Assembly: GCF_937890665.1 (NCBI RefSeq)
Contig: NZ_CALADU010000268.1
Coordinates: 1-18,745, forward strand
DNA from: an uncultured Subdoligranulum sp.
GTDB taxonomy: Bacteria; Bacillota_A; Clostridia; Oscillospirales; Ruminococcaceae
Direction: 5' to 3'
Length of the DNA stretch: 18,745 nucleotides
In this document: positions 6,243-13,009 of the stretch, piece by piece
How the letters are laid out: every line of letters starts with the position of its first letter
Numbering within the stretch: the stretch's first letter is position 1
Position numbers and translations under genes: made by a program
Notes under the pieces: model-generated
Told to the model about the DNA's origin: nothing
Seen by the model: the letters and a program-made list of their open reading frames with translations, nothing else
Databases searched by the model: none

Positions 6243-9200
6243 TTAGTGGGAAGAATTTCTCCGCTTTTTGTGCCATACCAGCAGTGCCAGTCCGGCGGCT
6301 GCGGCCAGTGCCAGCCCGGCCCAAAGGGCAGGGGAAGACGGATCGCCGGTGGCGGGAATGCTGGGAACGGAACCTGCCGGCGTCGGGCTGGGGCGGGTGG
6401 CAGGCAGCCCCGCGGTGGGCGTGGCTGTGGGGGTGGGAGCCGGTGTGGCCGTGGAGGCGGACCCGCCGGAAGGCGTGTTGGGGTTGTGGTTGGTATACAA
6501 AATCTGGGTCAGCCCGGCCTGTGTGGTAACGGTAAGGGAAGGCCCGGGCTGGGCGGGCTCTTCATTCAGGCGGATGGTGGTGTCGTAACCGGGTGCCGGT
6601 TCCTCGTACACCGTGCAGACCGTGCCGATGGGCAGACCCCGCAGCGTCACCGAGCCGCCGTGGACCAGCGTGGTCTGGGCGGTGCCCTCGGCGTCAAACG
6701 TCAGGTCGCCGTACCTGCCGGCCAACGGTGCGCCCTGCTCGTCCCGCAGGGTCAGGGTAAAGGCAAAGGGGCGGGTGGTATCTCCCATCGGGCCGGTGAC
6801 CTCCTTTTTCAGCACCAGCCGGGTAGACTGGTTGCGCACCTGCACGATGGTACTGTGGGCAAAAATCTTGCTCACATCTTGATCGCCCAGATCGATCTTC
6901 AGCGCTTGGTCGGTACCGGCGGCATAGTTTTGGGTGATCTTCAGCCGGGACCAACCCGAGCGGACCGCGAAATACACCGGGTCTCCCGGTACGGTGGGGC
7001 CGTATTCCAGAATTTGGTTGTTCTGGTAGTAGGAAAGTTCCAGCGGGGCTTGCCCGGTGGGGTTCCACATTGCCCAATCATCGCCGGTGTCGGGGGTGTA
7101 ACTGGGGGCGGTGTAAAGTGCTGCTTGGATGTCGGTCAAGGTGGCATTGATGTCGTCGGGCACTGCAAATTGCAGCATACTGCGCACGATCTTGCCCACG
7201 CCCCGCAGGACGGTGACGTCATCTTCGGTGGTGCCGGCGTTGGCGTAGACGTCGGTGTTGTCCACCACCACTTCCACCAAATCGCTGCTGGGGGCGTACC
7301 CGGCGGGGGCCTGCATCTCTTTTAGGTAGTAGGTGCCGTCGGGCAGCACGGTTTGGGTGTTGGGGAAAACCCCAGCCCCGCCCAGCGTAATCAAATCCCC
7401 TTGGCTTTGGCTCTGGTCCCGGGTGGTCACGGTGTCAAAGGGTTGGGCGTCGGGATGAACCACCCCGTCGGTCACGTCGCTGGCCTTGTACAGGGCAAAG
7501 GTGGCGCCGCTCAGCGGTGTGATGCGATCCTCGGCTACCTTTTGCACGAACAGATAGTTTTTGATGTCCGGTACAAAGAGCCGTACCGCAAATTCCCGGT
7601 CAAAAGTTTGGTCGTTCAGTACGGCACTGTCATTGAGCCGCACGGTGTTTTCTGGGGTGGCATCGTTCAGGTTGTCGGCGCTGGTCCGGTAGAAGCCCAA
7701 CGTATATTGGGCGTTGTCGGCGGTGAGCTTGTCGTTGGTGGCCAGCACGTAGTAGTAGGTCAGAATGTCGCCGGGCAGATTCTCAATGGTGTCTTTGTAG
7801 GCGCCGCTGCTGTCCAGCACAAAGAGGTACGGGTTCGCTTGCGCCGCCTGCAAAACAGCGGCCATGTCGGTGCTGTTCGCCACGTTCCAGCCGTCGATAG
7901 GCTCCCCCGACACCGGATACCAAGTGCTTTGGGTGCTGCTGCCGTCCCCGGAAGCCTGCTGCCGTTTGAGCACCACCGCAAAGTAGGTGCCGGAGTCTGC
8001 CGTATATTGCTGCCCTTGCAGATCTTCCACCGTGTCGGGCAAGGTCACCGTGACGGTGGGGCTGGCGTAGGCGCCGGTGTCCCACGGGTTGGCGGAAAGC
8101 AGGGTGGCCAGTTCTGGGGAGTCGGCGGGGAAGAAGAGCTGCATGGGGGCGGGGCTTCGATACCCGGTGGGAACGGTTACTTCCTCCAGCACAAATTTGC
8201 CGGTCTGGTCGGGGCCGCCATACTCATTTTTTAAGTTGTTCAAACTCAGCAGGGTGCCGTCGGGGTTTTGGAATACAAAGGTGCCGTCGGGACCGGTGGT
8301 ACCGGTGGCAATCAACTGCTGGGGGGTGTAGTCCTCGGCGGCGTAATACAGGTTGAACTGTGCCCCGGCCACCGGGTTGCCGATCTGGTCTACCTTGATC
8401 AGATCACTTTGGGGGATGGAAACCAGATTGAACTTCAACCGCATGTTGGAATCCACGTTGCCCCGCTCCAGATAGAAAAACTTTAGGGTGTGGTAGGTAT
8501 TGTCGGCGAAGGTGGGGGAGCTGCCGTTGTCCCAAGGCTGGCCGGCGGCGAGGAACTTGTCCCGCAGCGTGCCGTTGGCCTGCCCGTTGATGGCAATGGC
8601 GCCGGTTTGGAAGTTGATGCTCAGCGAGGCCGCATCGTGGATGCCGCCCAGATCCCCTACCAGCACGTTGTCGATAAACACCCACACGTCGTCGTCACCG
8701 GAAAAATCGTAGGTGACGGGGGTGCCCCCGGCGGTGCCGTCGGTGGTGCCATAGGGCTGCTGAACAAAGCGGGTGGTCATCGTCAACCCAAAATAGTGGT
8801 TGATCAGGGAATTGCGGGAATTCAGGTCCTTTACCTGTGCATAGTCGTTGAAGGGAAAAAACTGTCCCAGCAAGGGCACGGCCCCGGCGGAGCGCACCCC
8901 CGGACCATCGTACAAGGTGAAGGCGTTGGTGTTTTCGTCAAATTGGGCAAAGTTTTGGGTGCTGTCGTAGTAATAGTACTTGTCTGCGTCGATCTGCAGG
9001 AGGGTCCGCACATTGGCATAGGAGGCCTTGCCCGCATTGGGCAGCGCCGGGTTGAAGAGGTAGTTTAGGGATTGTCCGCTCTGGGACAGTTGGGGATAGC
9101 CGTTGTGCAGGGTGTTGTCCACCAAGCCGGTATTGGGCCGGCTGCTGCCGGAGTAATTGTTAAGACCGCTGCCCACCGGCGCCCCCCATGAGAAAATGCA

Positions 9201-9576
9201 GGGCCTTGCCCGCGTTAATGCCCTGATCCATGTCGGCAGGGTTGACGTTGTCCGGGGCGTCCCGGGTGGTGATCCAGTAGTCGAATAGGTCGATGGTGGT
9301 GCCGATGGGGGAAACTGCGTCGGTGACAATGCCTGCGTTGGCTTGGGGGATGGCGTTCACCGGCATCGGCAGGGCCGATTCCTCTGTCGCGGTAAGGGGT
9401 GGGACGGTCTGCTCGGGGGCGGCTTGTTCGGGGGTGGCCGTTGGTTCGGCAACGGCAGCCTGTTCCGGGGTGGCGGTAAAGGCCGGTGCCGCCGCAGCGG
9501 GCAGGCAGAATACGGCGGTCAGCCAGACAGCCAGCAGCCGGGCCCGGTTTTTGCGGGAAAAAATAGATAGATTCAT
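6243..9576 (-). CDS. SpaA-type pilin/adhesin with fibro-slime-like domain and IPATG sorting signal, frame interrupted at a G6 tract
   Basis: Large sortase-anchored surface protein, about 1110 residues if one base of the G-run at 9187-9182 is removed. As given, the first frame (from ATG 9576, with AGGAGG upstream) stops at 9160, and the remaining frame runs to 6243. Joined residues read as follows. A signal peptide occupies 1-30, then a Pro/Thr/Glu-rich segment to about 70. The fibro-slime/PA14-like signature GDDDVWVFIDN is near 293. Cna-B/SpaA domains lie near 389-485 and 672-774; each opens with a Lys (IKVDQ, VQKVA) and closes with Glu (LEEVTVPTGY, LKEMQAPAGY), the pattern for Lys-Asn isopeptide bonds. 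A third domain at 918-1030 resembles the streptococcal pilin linkage type. A PT-rich stalk is at 1033-1072, IPATGD at 1073, a membrane helix, and then KKRR. No sortase gene is in the window. The likely role is adhesion or a pilus subunit. Confidence 0.85.
9182..9187 (-). repeat. Homopolymeric G6 tract at the frameshift point
   Basis: Six consecutive G residues on the coding strand in ATGGGGGGCGCC. Upstream, the frame ending KALHFLM makes sense; downstream, the frame beginning APVGSGLNNYSG makes sense. They differ by +1, so five Gs (or eight) would restore one continuous protein. This is the only place in the gene where the frame breaks. Confidence 0.85.
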
Positions 9577-9618
9577 TTTGTGGTCCTCCTAGCTGGGCGG
9601 ATATACCGTGATATTTTT

Positions 9619-9647
9619 ACTATACAAAGAAGATTCCGGTAAGAGTG
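9619..9647 (-). promoter_or_regulatory. Possible promoter of the pilin gene
   Basis: Minus-strand TATAGT (9624-9619) is a fair -10 placed about 43 bases before the pilin ATG, with an A/T-rich stretch after it. The hexamer 17 bases upstream (9647-9642, CACTCT) is a poor -35. A second TATAGT lies upstream near 9724. The 280-bp divergent gap to nifS (9577-9856) therefore seems to hold promoters in both directions and no gene. Confidence 0.3.
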
Positions 9648-9763
9648 GACGAAACCTGTCGTCTGGATGCAGAATTTTTTCGGGAAGACGGCAGGATCCA
9701 GGGAATCCTCTTACTCCTACTATACCATGGGGTGTCGGTTGTTTAGAAAACGAAAAATCCTGC

Positions 9764-9792
9764 TTGACAACCGGGAAAAAGAGGTGTAGTAT
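9764..9792 (+). promoter_or_regulatory. Promoter of the nifS-iscU operon
   Basis: A perfect -35 TTGACA (9764-9769) is followed, after 17 bases, by TAGTAT (9787-9792), which matches the -10 at four of six positions. TATAAA overlaps it three bases further on. It lies about 60-65 bases before the nifS ATG, and the leader holds the hairpin at 9809-9838. Confidence 0.65.
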
Positions 9793-9808
9793 AAATCATA
9801 CAAAACAA

Positions 9809-9838
9809 GTAGGAAATAAACGCCGCAGGCGTTCCTAC
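9809..9838 (+). promoter_or_regulatory. Bulged hairpin in the nifS leader, just upstream of the ribosome site
   Basis: GTAGG (9809-9813) pairs with CCTAC (9834-9838), and AACGCC (9819-9824) pairs with GGCGTT (9828-9833) around a GCA loop. This leaves a five-base AAATA bulge on the left arm. The AAGGAAGGA ribosome site starts 5 bases after the stem. The position suits control of translation or mRNA stability, but no known riboswitch class is recognised and no T-run follows. Confidence 0.5.
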
Positions 9839-9856
9839 GGGAAAGGAAGGATTTCC

Positions 9857-11047
9857 ATGCGAATTTACGCAGATAACGCCGCCACCACAGCCATGAGCCC
9901 GGCGGCCATAGAAGCCATGTTCACCTGCATCCGGCAGAGTGACGGTAACCCCAGCAGTTTGCATTCCGCCGGCCAGAGAACCGCCGAGACATTGGCCGAA
10001 GCCCGGGGGCGCATCGCGGCCCATCTGGGCTGTCAGCCCTCCGAGCTGATCTTTACCTCGGGCGGCAGCGAAGCCGACAATCAGGCCCTGCGGGGGGCTG
10101 CTCATCTGGGGGCGGCCAAGGGCAAAAAGCATATCATTTCCACGGCGTTTGAACATCACGCCGTGCTGCACACCCTGCGTCGACTGGAGAAGGAAGGCTT
10201 CACCGTCACCCTGCTGGACGTCCACGAGAATGGCCTTGTCACCCCCGAACAGGTGCGGGCGGCCATCCGGCCCGACACCTGTCTGGTCAGCGTGATGTAT
10301 GCCAACAACGAGATCGGCACCATCCAGCCCATCGCCGAGATCGGCCGAATCTGCCGGGAAGCAGGGGTGCTGTTCCACACCGACGCCGTGCAGGCGGTGG
10401 GGCATCTGCCCATCGACGTACAGGCACAGAACATCGACATGCTCTCCCTGTCGGCCCATAAGTTCCATGGCCCCAAGGGTATCGGCGCGCTCTATCTGCG
10501 CAAGGGCATCCCGCTGGAGCCTCTCATCGAAGGCGGCGCACAGGAACGGGGCCGCCGCGCCGGCACCGAAAACCTGCCTGCCATTGTGGGCATGGCGGCA
10601 GCGCTGGACGAGGCCTGCACCCATCTGGCCGAGGACACCGCCCGGCTGATCCCGCTGCGGGACAAGCTCATTGCAGGGCTTTCCCGCATCCCCCACGGGG
10701 CCCTCAACGGCGACCCAGTGCAGCGGCTGCCCGGCAACGTGAGCTTCTGCTTCGAGGGCATCGAAGGCGAATCCCTGCTGCTGCTGTTGGACGACAAGGG
10801 CATCTGCGCTTCGTCGGGCTCGGCCTGCACCTCCGGTTCGCTGGACCCCAGCCATGTGCTGCTGGCCATTGGCCGGGTACACGACGTGGCCCATGGGTCG
10901 CTGCGCCTCTCTTTGGGGGCGGACATCACCGAAGAAGAGGTGGACTACCTCATCACCGCCGTTACCGATACCGTGGCCTATCTGCGCAGCCTTTCCCCCG
11001 TTTGGCGGGACCTGCAGCAAGGGACCCGGGACTACATTATTGCCTAA
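9857..11047 (+). CDS. nifS: Cysteine desulfurase (NifS/IscS class)
   Basis: A 396-residue PLP enzyme that removes sulfur from cysteine, giving alanine and an enzyme persulfide that feeds Fe-S cluster assembly. MRIYADNAATT is the family N-terminus. PLP is held by Lys202 in SLSAHKFHGPKG, with His101, Asp175 and Gln178 in the expected cofactor positions. The catalytic Cys324 lies in CASSGSACTSGS, the long-loop group I (IscS/NifS) form rather than SufS. The ATG at 9857 is chosen because AAGGAAGGA precedes it and the family start fits; open frame upstream to 9608 is not conserved. It is immediately followed by iscU, whose ribosome site overlaps this stop codon, so the pair works together as desulfurase and scaffold. 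Confidence 0.96.
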   Translation: MRIYADNAATTAMSPAAIEAMFTCIRQSDGNPSSLHSAGQRTAETLAEARGRIAAHLGCQPSELIFTSGGSEADNQALRGAAHLGAAKGKKHIISTAFEHHAVLHTLRRLEKEGFTVTLLDVHENGLVTPEQVRAAIRPDTCLVSVMYANNEIGTIQPIAEIGRICREAGVLFHTDAVQAVGHLPIDVQAQNIDMLSLSAHKFHGPKGIGALYLRKGIPLEPLIEGGAQERGRRAGTENLPAIVGMAAALDEACTHLAEDTARLIPLRDKLIAGLSRIPHGALNGDPVQRLPGNVSFCFEGIEGESLLLLLDDKGICASSGSACTSGSLDPSHVLLAIGRVHDVAHGSLRLSLGADITEEEVDYLITAVTDTVAYLRSLSPVWRDLQQGTRDYIIA

Positions 11048-11060
11048 GGAGTGTATACGT

Positions 11061-11495
11061 ATGGCACTGTATAGCGAAACTGTTATGGACCATTTCCGCC
11101 ATCCCCGCAATGTGGGCGTCATCGAGAACGCCGACGGTGTGGGCGAGGTGGGCAACGCCAAATGCGGCGATATCATGAAAATCTATCTGAAGATCGACCA
11201 CGACACCATCACCGACGCCAAGTTCGAAACCTTTGGCTGCGGCAGCGCCATTGCTTCCAGCTCGATGGCCACCGAGATGATCAAGGGTAAGCCGGTGTCC
11301 GAGGCGCTGGCCGTCACCAACAAGGCGGTGGTGGAAGCGCTGGACGGTCTGCCTGCCCACAAGATCCACTGTTCGGTTCTGGCCGAGGAGGCCATCAAAC
11401 TGGCCCTGAAGGACTACTACGACCGCCACGGCATCGACTACGACAAGAAGCAGTTCCCCGACTGCGAAAACTGCGCCCACTGCCACACCCACTAA
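11061..11495 (+). CDS. iscU: Fe-S cluster assembly scaffold protein IscU/NifU
   Basis: A 144-residue scaffold on which Fe-S clusters are built with sulfur from the neighbouring desulfurase. The three ligand cysteines are present: Cys35 in NAKCGD, Cys60 in FGCGSAIASSS and Cys104 in HCSVLAEEA. Asp37, needed for cluster release, is also kept. The usual LPPVK chaperone-binding motif is replaced by LPAHKIHC, as in clostridial NifU-like proteins that work without HscAB. The tail ends in an extra Cys/His-rich stretch, DCENCAHCHTH (Cys135, 138, 141). AAGGAG (11046-11051), starting within the nifS stop codon, gives a 9-base spacing to the ATG. Open frame upstream to 10854 lies inside nifS and is not part of this gene. 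Confidence 0.95.
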   Translation: MALYSETVMDHFRHPRNVGVIENADGVGEVGNAKCGDIMKIYLKIDHDTITDAKFETFGCGSAIASSSMATEMIKGKPVSEALAVTNKAVVEALDGLPAHKIHCSVLAEEAIKLALKDYYDRHGIDYDKKQFPDCENCAHCHTH

Positions 11496-11505
11496 GAAGG
11501 GCCGC

Positions 11506-11534
11506 TGTCCAATCGGGCGGATTTGTGGTATAAT
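11506..11534 (+). promoter_or_regulatory. Extended -10 promoter of patB
   Basis: A perfect TATAAT (11529-11534) is preceded by TGG, forming an extended -10. The -35 region 17 bases upstream (TGTCCA, 11506-11511) is weak, which extended -10 promoters tolerate. It lies in the 83-bp gap after iscU, about 45 bases before the patB ATG. No terminator was seen after iscU, so patB may also be read from the nifS promoter. Confidence 0.65.
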
Positions 11535-11578
11535 GGCTGCCAAAGAGCGGCCGTTGCCGCCGGAAAGGACGCTGTCGT

Positions 11579-12817
11579 ATGCAGTACGATTTTACTACCC
11601 TTATGGACCGCCATGGCAAGGACGCCATCGCGGTGGACGGTCTGGGCAAACAGCCGGGCTTTACCCCCGCGGCGCCCCAGCCCGGTTTTGATGCCATCCC
11701 CATGTGGGTGGCGGATATGAACTTCGCCACGGTGCCCACGGTGCCGGCCGCCATTATCCGGCGGGCGCAGCACCCGGCCTTCGGTTATTTCGACCCTTCC
11801 GACGAATACTACCAGTCCATCATCCGGTGGCAGGTCACCCGCAACGGCGCGGACCCGGCCCTGCTCACCAAGGACTGCATCGGGTACGAAAACGGCGTGC
11901 TGGGCGGGGTGCTTTCGGCCCTGACCAGCTTTGCCGCCCCCGGCGACGGGGTGCTGCTCCACAGTCCCACCTATATCGGCTTTACCAATTCGCTGAAAAA
12001 CAACGGCTACCGCATTGTCCATTCGCCGCTGGTGCAGGACAAGGACGGTGTCTGGCGGATGGACTATGCCGATATGGACGCCAAACTCAAACAGTACCAC
12101 ATCCATGTGGCCATCTTCTGTTCCCCCCACAACCCCTGCGGCCGCGTCTGGGAGCGGGAAGAAATCGAGCAGGCCATGGAGGTCTACCGGGCCAACGACT
12201 GTCTGGTCATCTCCGATGAGATCTGGTCGGATATCCTGCTCAACGGCCATAAACACACCCCCACCCAACTGGTCAGTGAGGATGCCCGCCGCCGCACGGT
12301 GGCCCTCTATGCCCCCAGCAAGACCTTCAATCTGGCGGGATTGGTGGGCAGCTACCACATTATCTATGACCCCTACCTGCGGGACCGGGTCACGGCCAAG
12401 AGCAGCAAATCCCACTACAACGAGATGAACGTCTTGTCTATGCACGCCCTCATCGGGGCCTACCAGCCCGAAGGATACGTCTGGGTGGATGAATTGTGCC
12501 AGACCCTCAGCGGCAACATCAACTATGCCTGCGACTTCATCGCCGCCCATTTCCCCGGGGTGGCGGTGGCCAAACCGCAGGGCACCTACATGCTGTTTGT
12601 GGACTGTACCGATTGGTGCAAAGCCCACGGCCGCACATTGGACGAGGTGCTGCAAGCCGGCTGGGACGTAGGCGTGGCTTGGCAGGACGGCCGGATGTTC
12701 CACGGTCCCTGTGCCATCCGCATGAATCTGGCGCTGCCTCTCGCCCGGGTGGAAGAAGCCTTCCGCCGTCTGGATGCGTATGTGTTCAACGGTCCCTTCC
12801 TGCGGGAACGTGCTTAA
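11579..12817 (+). CDS. patB: PatB/MalY-type PLP C-S lyase (cystathionine beta-lyase family)
   Basis: A 412-residue fold-type I aminotransferase-like enzyme of the MalY/PatB group. These cleave the C-S bond of cystathionine, cysteine or similar substrates to give pyruvate, ammonia and a thiol or sulfide. The N-terminal IPMWVADMNF and the SPHNPCGRVW motif (Asn185) are diagnostic. ISDEIWSD carries the PLP-ring Asp213, and YAPSKTFNLAGL carries the PLP Lys248. RMNLALP near the C-terminus fits the carboxylate-binding Arg. AAAGGA lies about 10 bases before the ATG. It sits behind nifS-iscU, so the block is all sulfur chemistry on PLP. It has its own promoter and ends at a strong terminator. E. coli MalY also regulates the maltose system; nothing here shows that. 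Confidence 0.93.
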   Translation: MQYDFTTLMDRHGKDAIAVDGLGKQPGFTPAAPQPGFDAIPMWVADMNFATVPTVPAAIIRRAQHPAFGYFDPSDEYYQSIIRWQVTRNGADPALLTKDCIGYENGVLGGVLSALTSFAAPGDGVLLHSPTYIGFTNSLKNNGYRIVHSPLVQDKDGVWRMDYADMDAKLKQYHIHVAIFCSPHNPCGRVWEREEIEQAMEVYRANDCLVISDEIWSDILLNGHKHTPTQLVSEDARRRTVALYAPSKTFNLAGLVGSYHIIYDPYLRDRVTAKSSKSHYNEMNVLSMHALIGAYQPEGYVWVDELCQTLSGNINYACDFIAAHFPGVAVAKPQGTYMLFVDCTDWCKAHGRTLDEVLQAGWDVGVAWQDGRMFHGPCAIRMNLALPLARVEEAFRRLDAYVFNGPFLRERA

Positions 12818-12836
12818 AAGGGTACCCCTAACCAAA

Positions 12837-12872
12837 GCCCCGACACGGTGTTCCCGTGCCGGGGCTTTTTTT
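12837..12872 (+). terminator. Intrinsic terminator after patB
   Basis: GCCCCG (12837-12842) and CACGG (12844-12848) pair with CCGTG (12854-12858) and CGGGGC (12860-12865), separated by one A/C mismatch and closed by a 5-base loop. Seven Ts follow (12866-12872). It lies 20 bases after the patB stop and ends the sulfur block. Confidence 0.92.
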
Positions 12873-12903
12873 GTACAAATATAGGTAAGATGTCTTGCAT
12901 TTA

Positions 12904-12954
12904 GACAGATGTGCAAATGTGTCCATAGCCGAAGTGCGGCCGCCGTAGTAAAAT
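12904..12954 (+). promoter_or_regulatory. Operator-like palindrome and -10 upstream of the MMPL transporter gene
   Basis: GACAGATGTGCAAATGTGTC (12904-12923) is symmetric at 16 of 20 positions, the size of a TetR- or MarR-type operator. A good -10, TAAAAT (12949-12954), follows. The -35 spaced 17-18 bases upstream is poor and abuts the palindrome, so the site could serve a repressor or an activator. No regulator gene is present beside it. Confidence 0.4.
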
Positions 12955-12960
12955 AAGAGG

Positions 12961-12988
12961 AACAGCTCTGTAAAGGGCTGTTTTTTCT
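12961..12988 (+). terminator. Hairpin with T-run in the leader of the MMPL gene (possible attenuator)
   Basis: AACAGCTCT (12961-12969) pairs with AGGGCTGTT (12974-12982) around GTAA, with one G-U pair. Six Ts (12981-12986) follow the inner stem. It begins 7 bases after the putative -10, so it would be the very first part of the transcript. That makes it either an early attenuator, a 5' stabilising hairpin, or a stop for read-through from upstream. Confidence 0.5.
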
Positions 12989-13009
12989 ATCGAACGGGGG
13001 GACTTCGTT

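Noticed and set aside
9160..9329. Programmed ribosomal frameshift in the pilin gene
   Set aside because: The G-run is slippery, but no stimulatory structure or in-frame stop arrangement typical of programmed +1 sites was seen; slippage in DNA or an assembly error is simpler.
9608..9856. In-frame N-terminal extension of nifS
   Set aside because: It would cover the promoter and leader hairpin, and its residues have no family likeness; the ATG at 9857 has a strong ribosome site.
9743..11176. 477-codon minus-strand open frame
   Set aside because: Opposite nifS and the start of iscU, and runs through the nifS promoter; no recognisable motifs.
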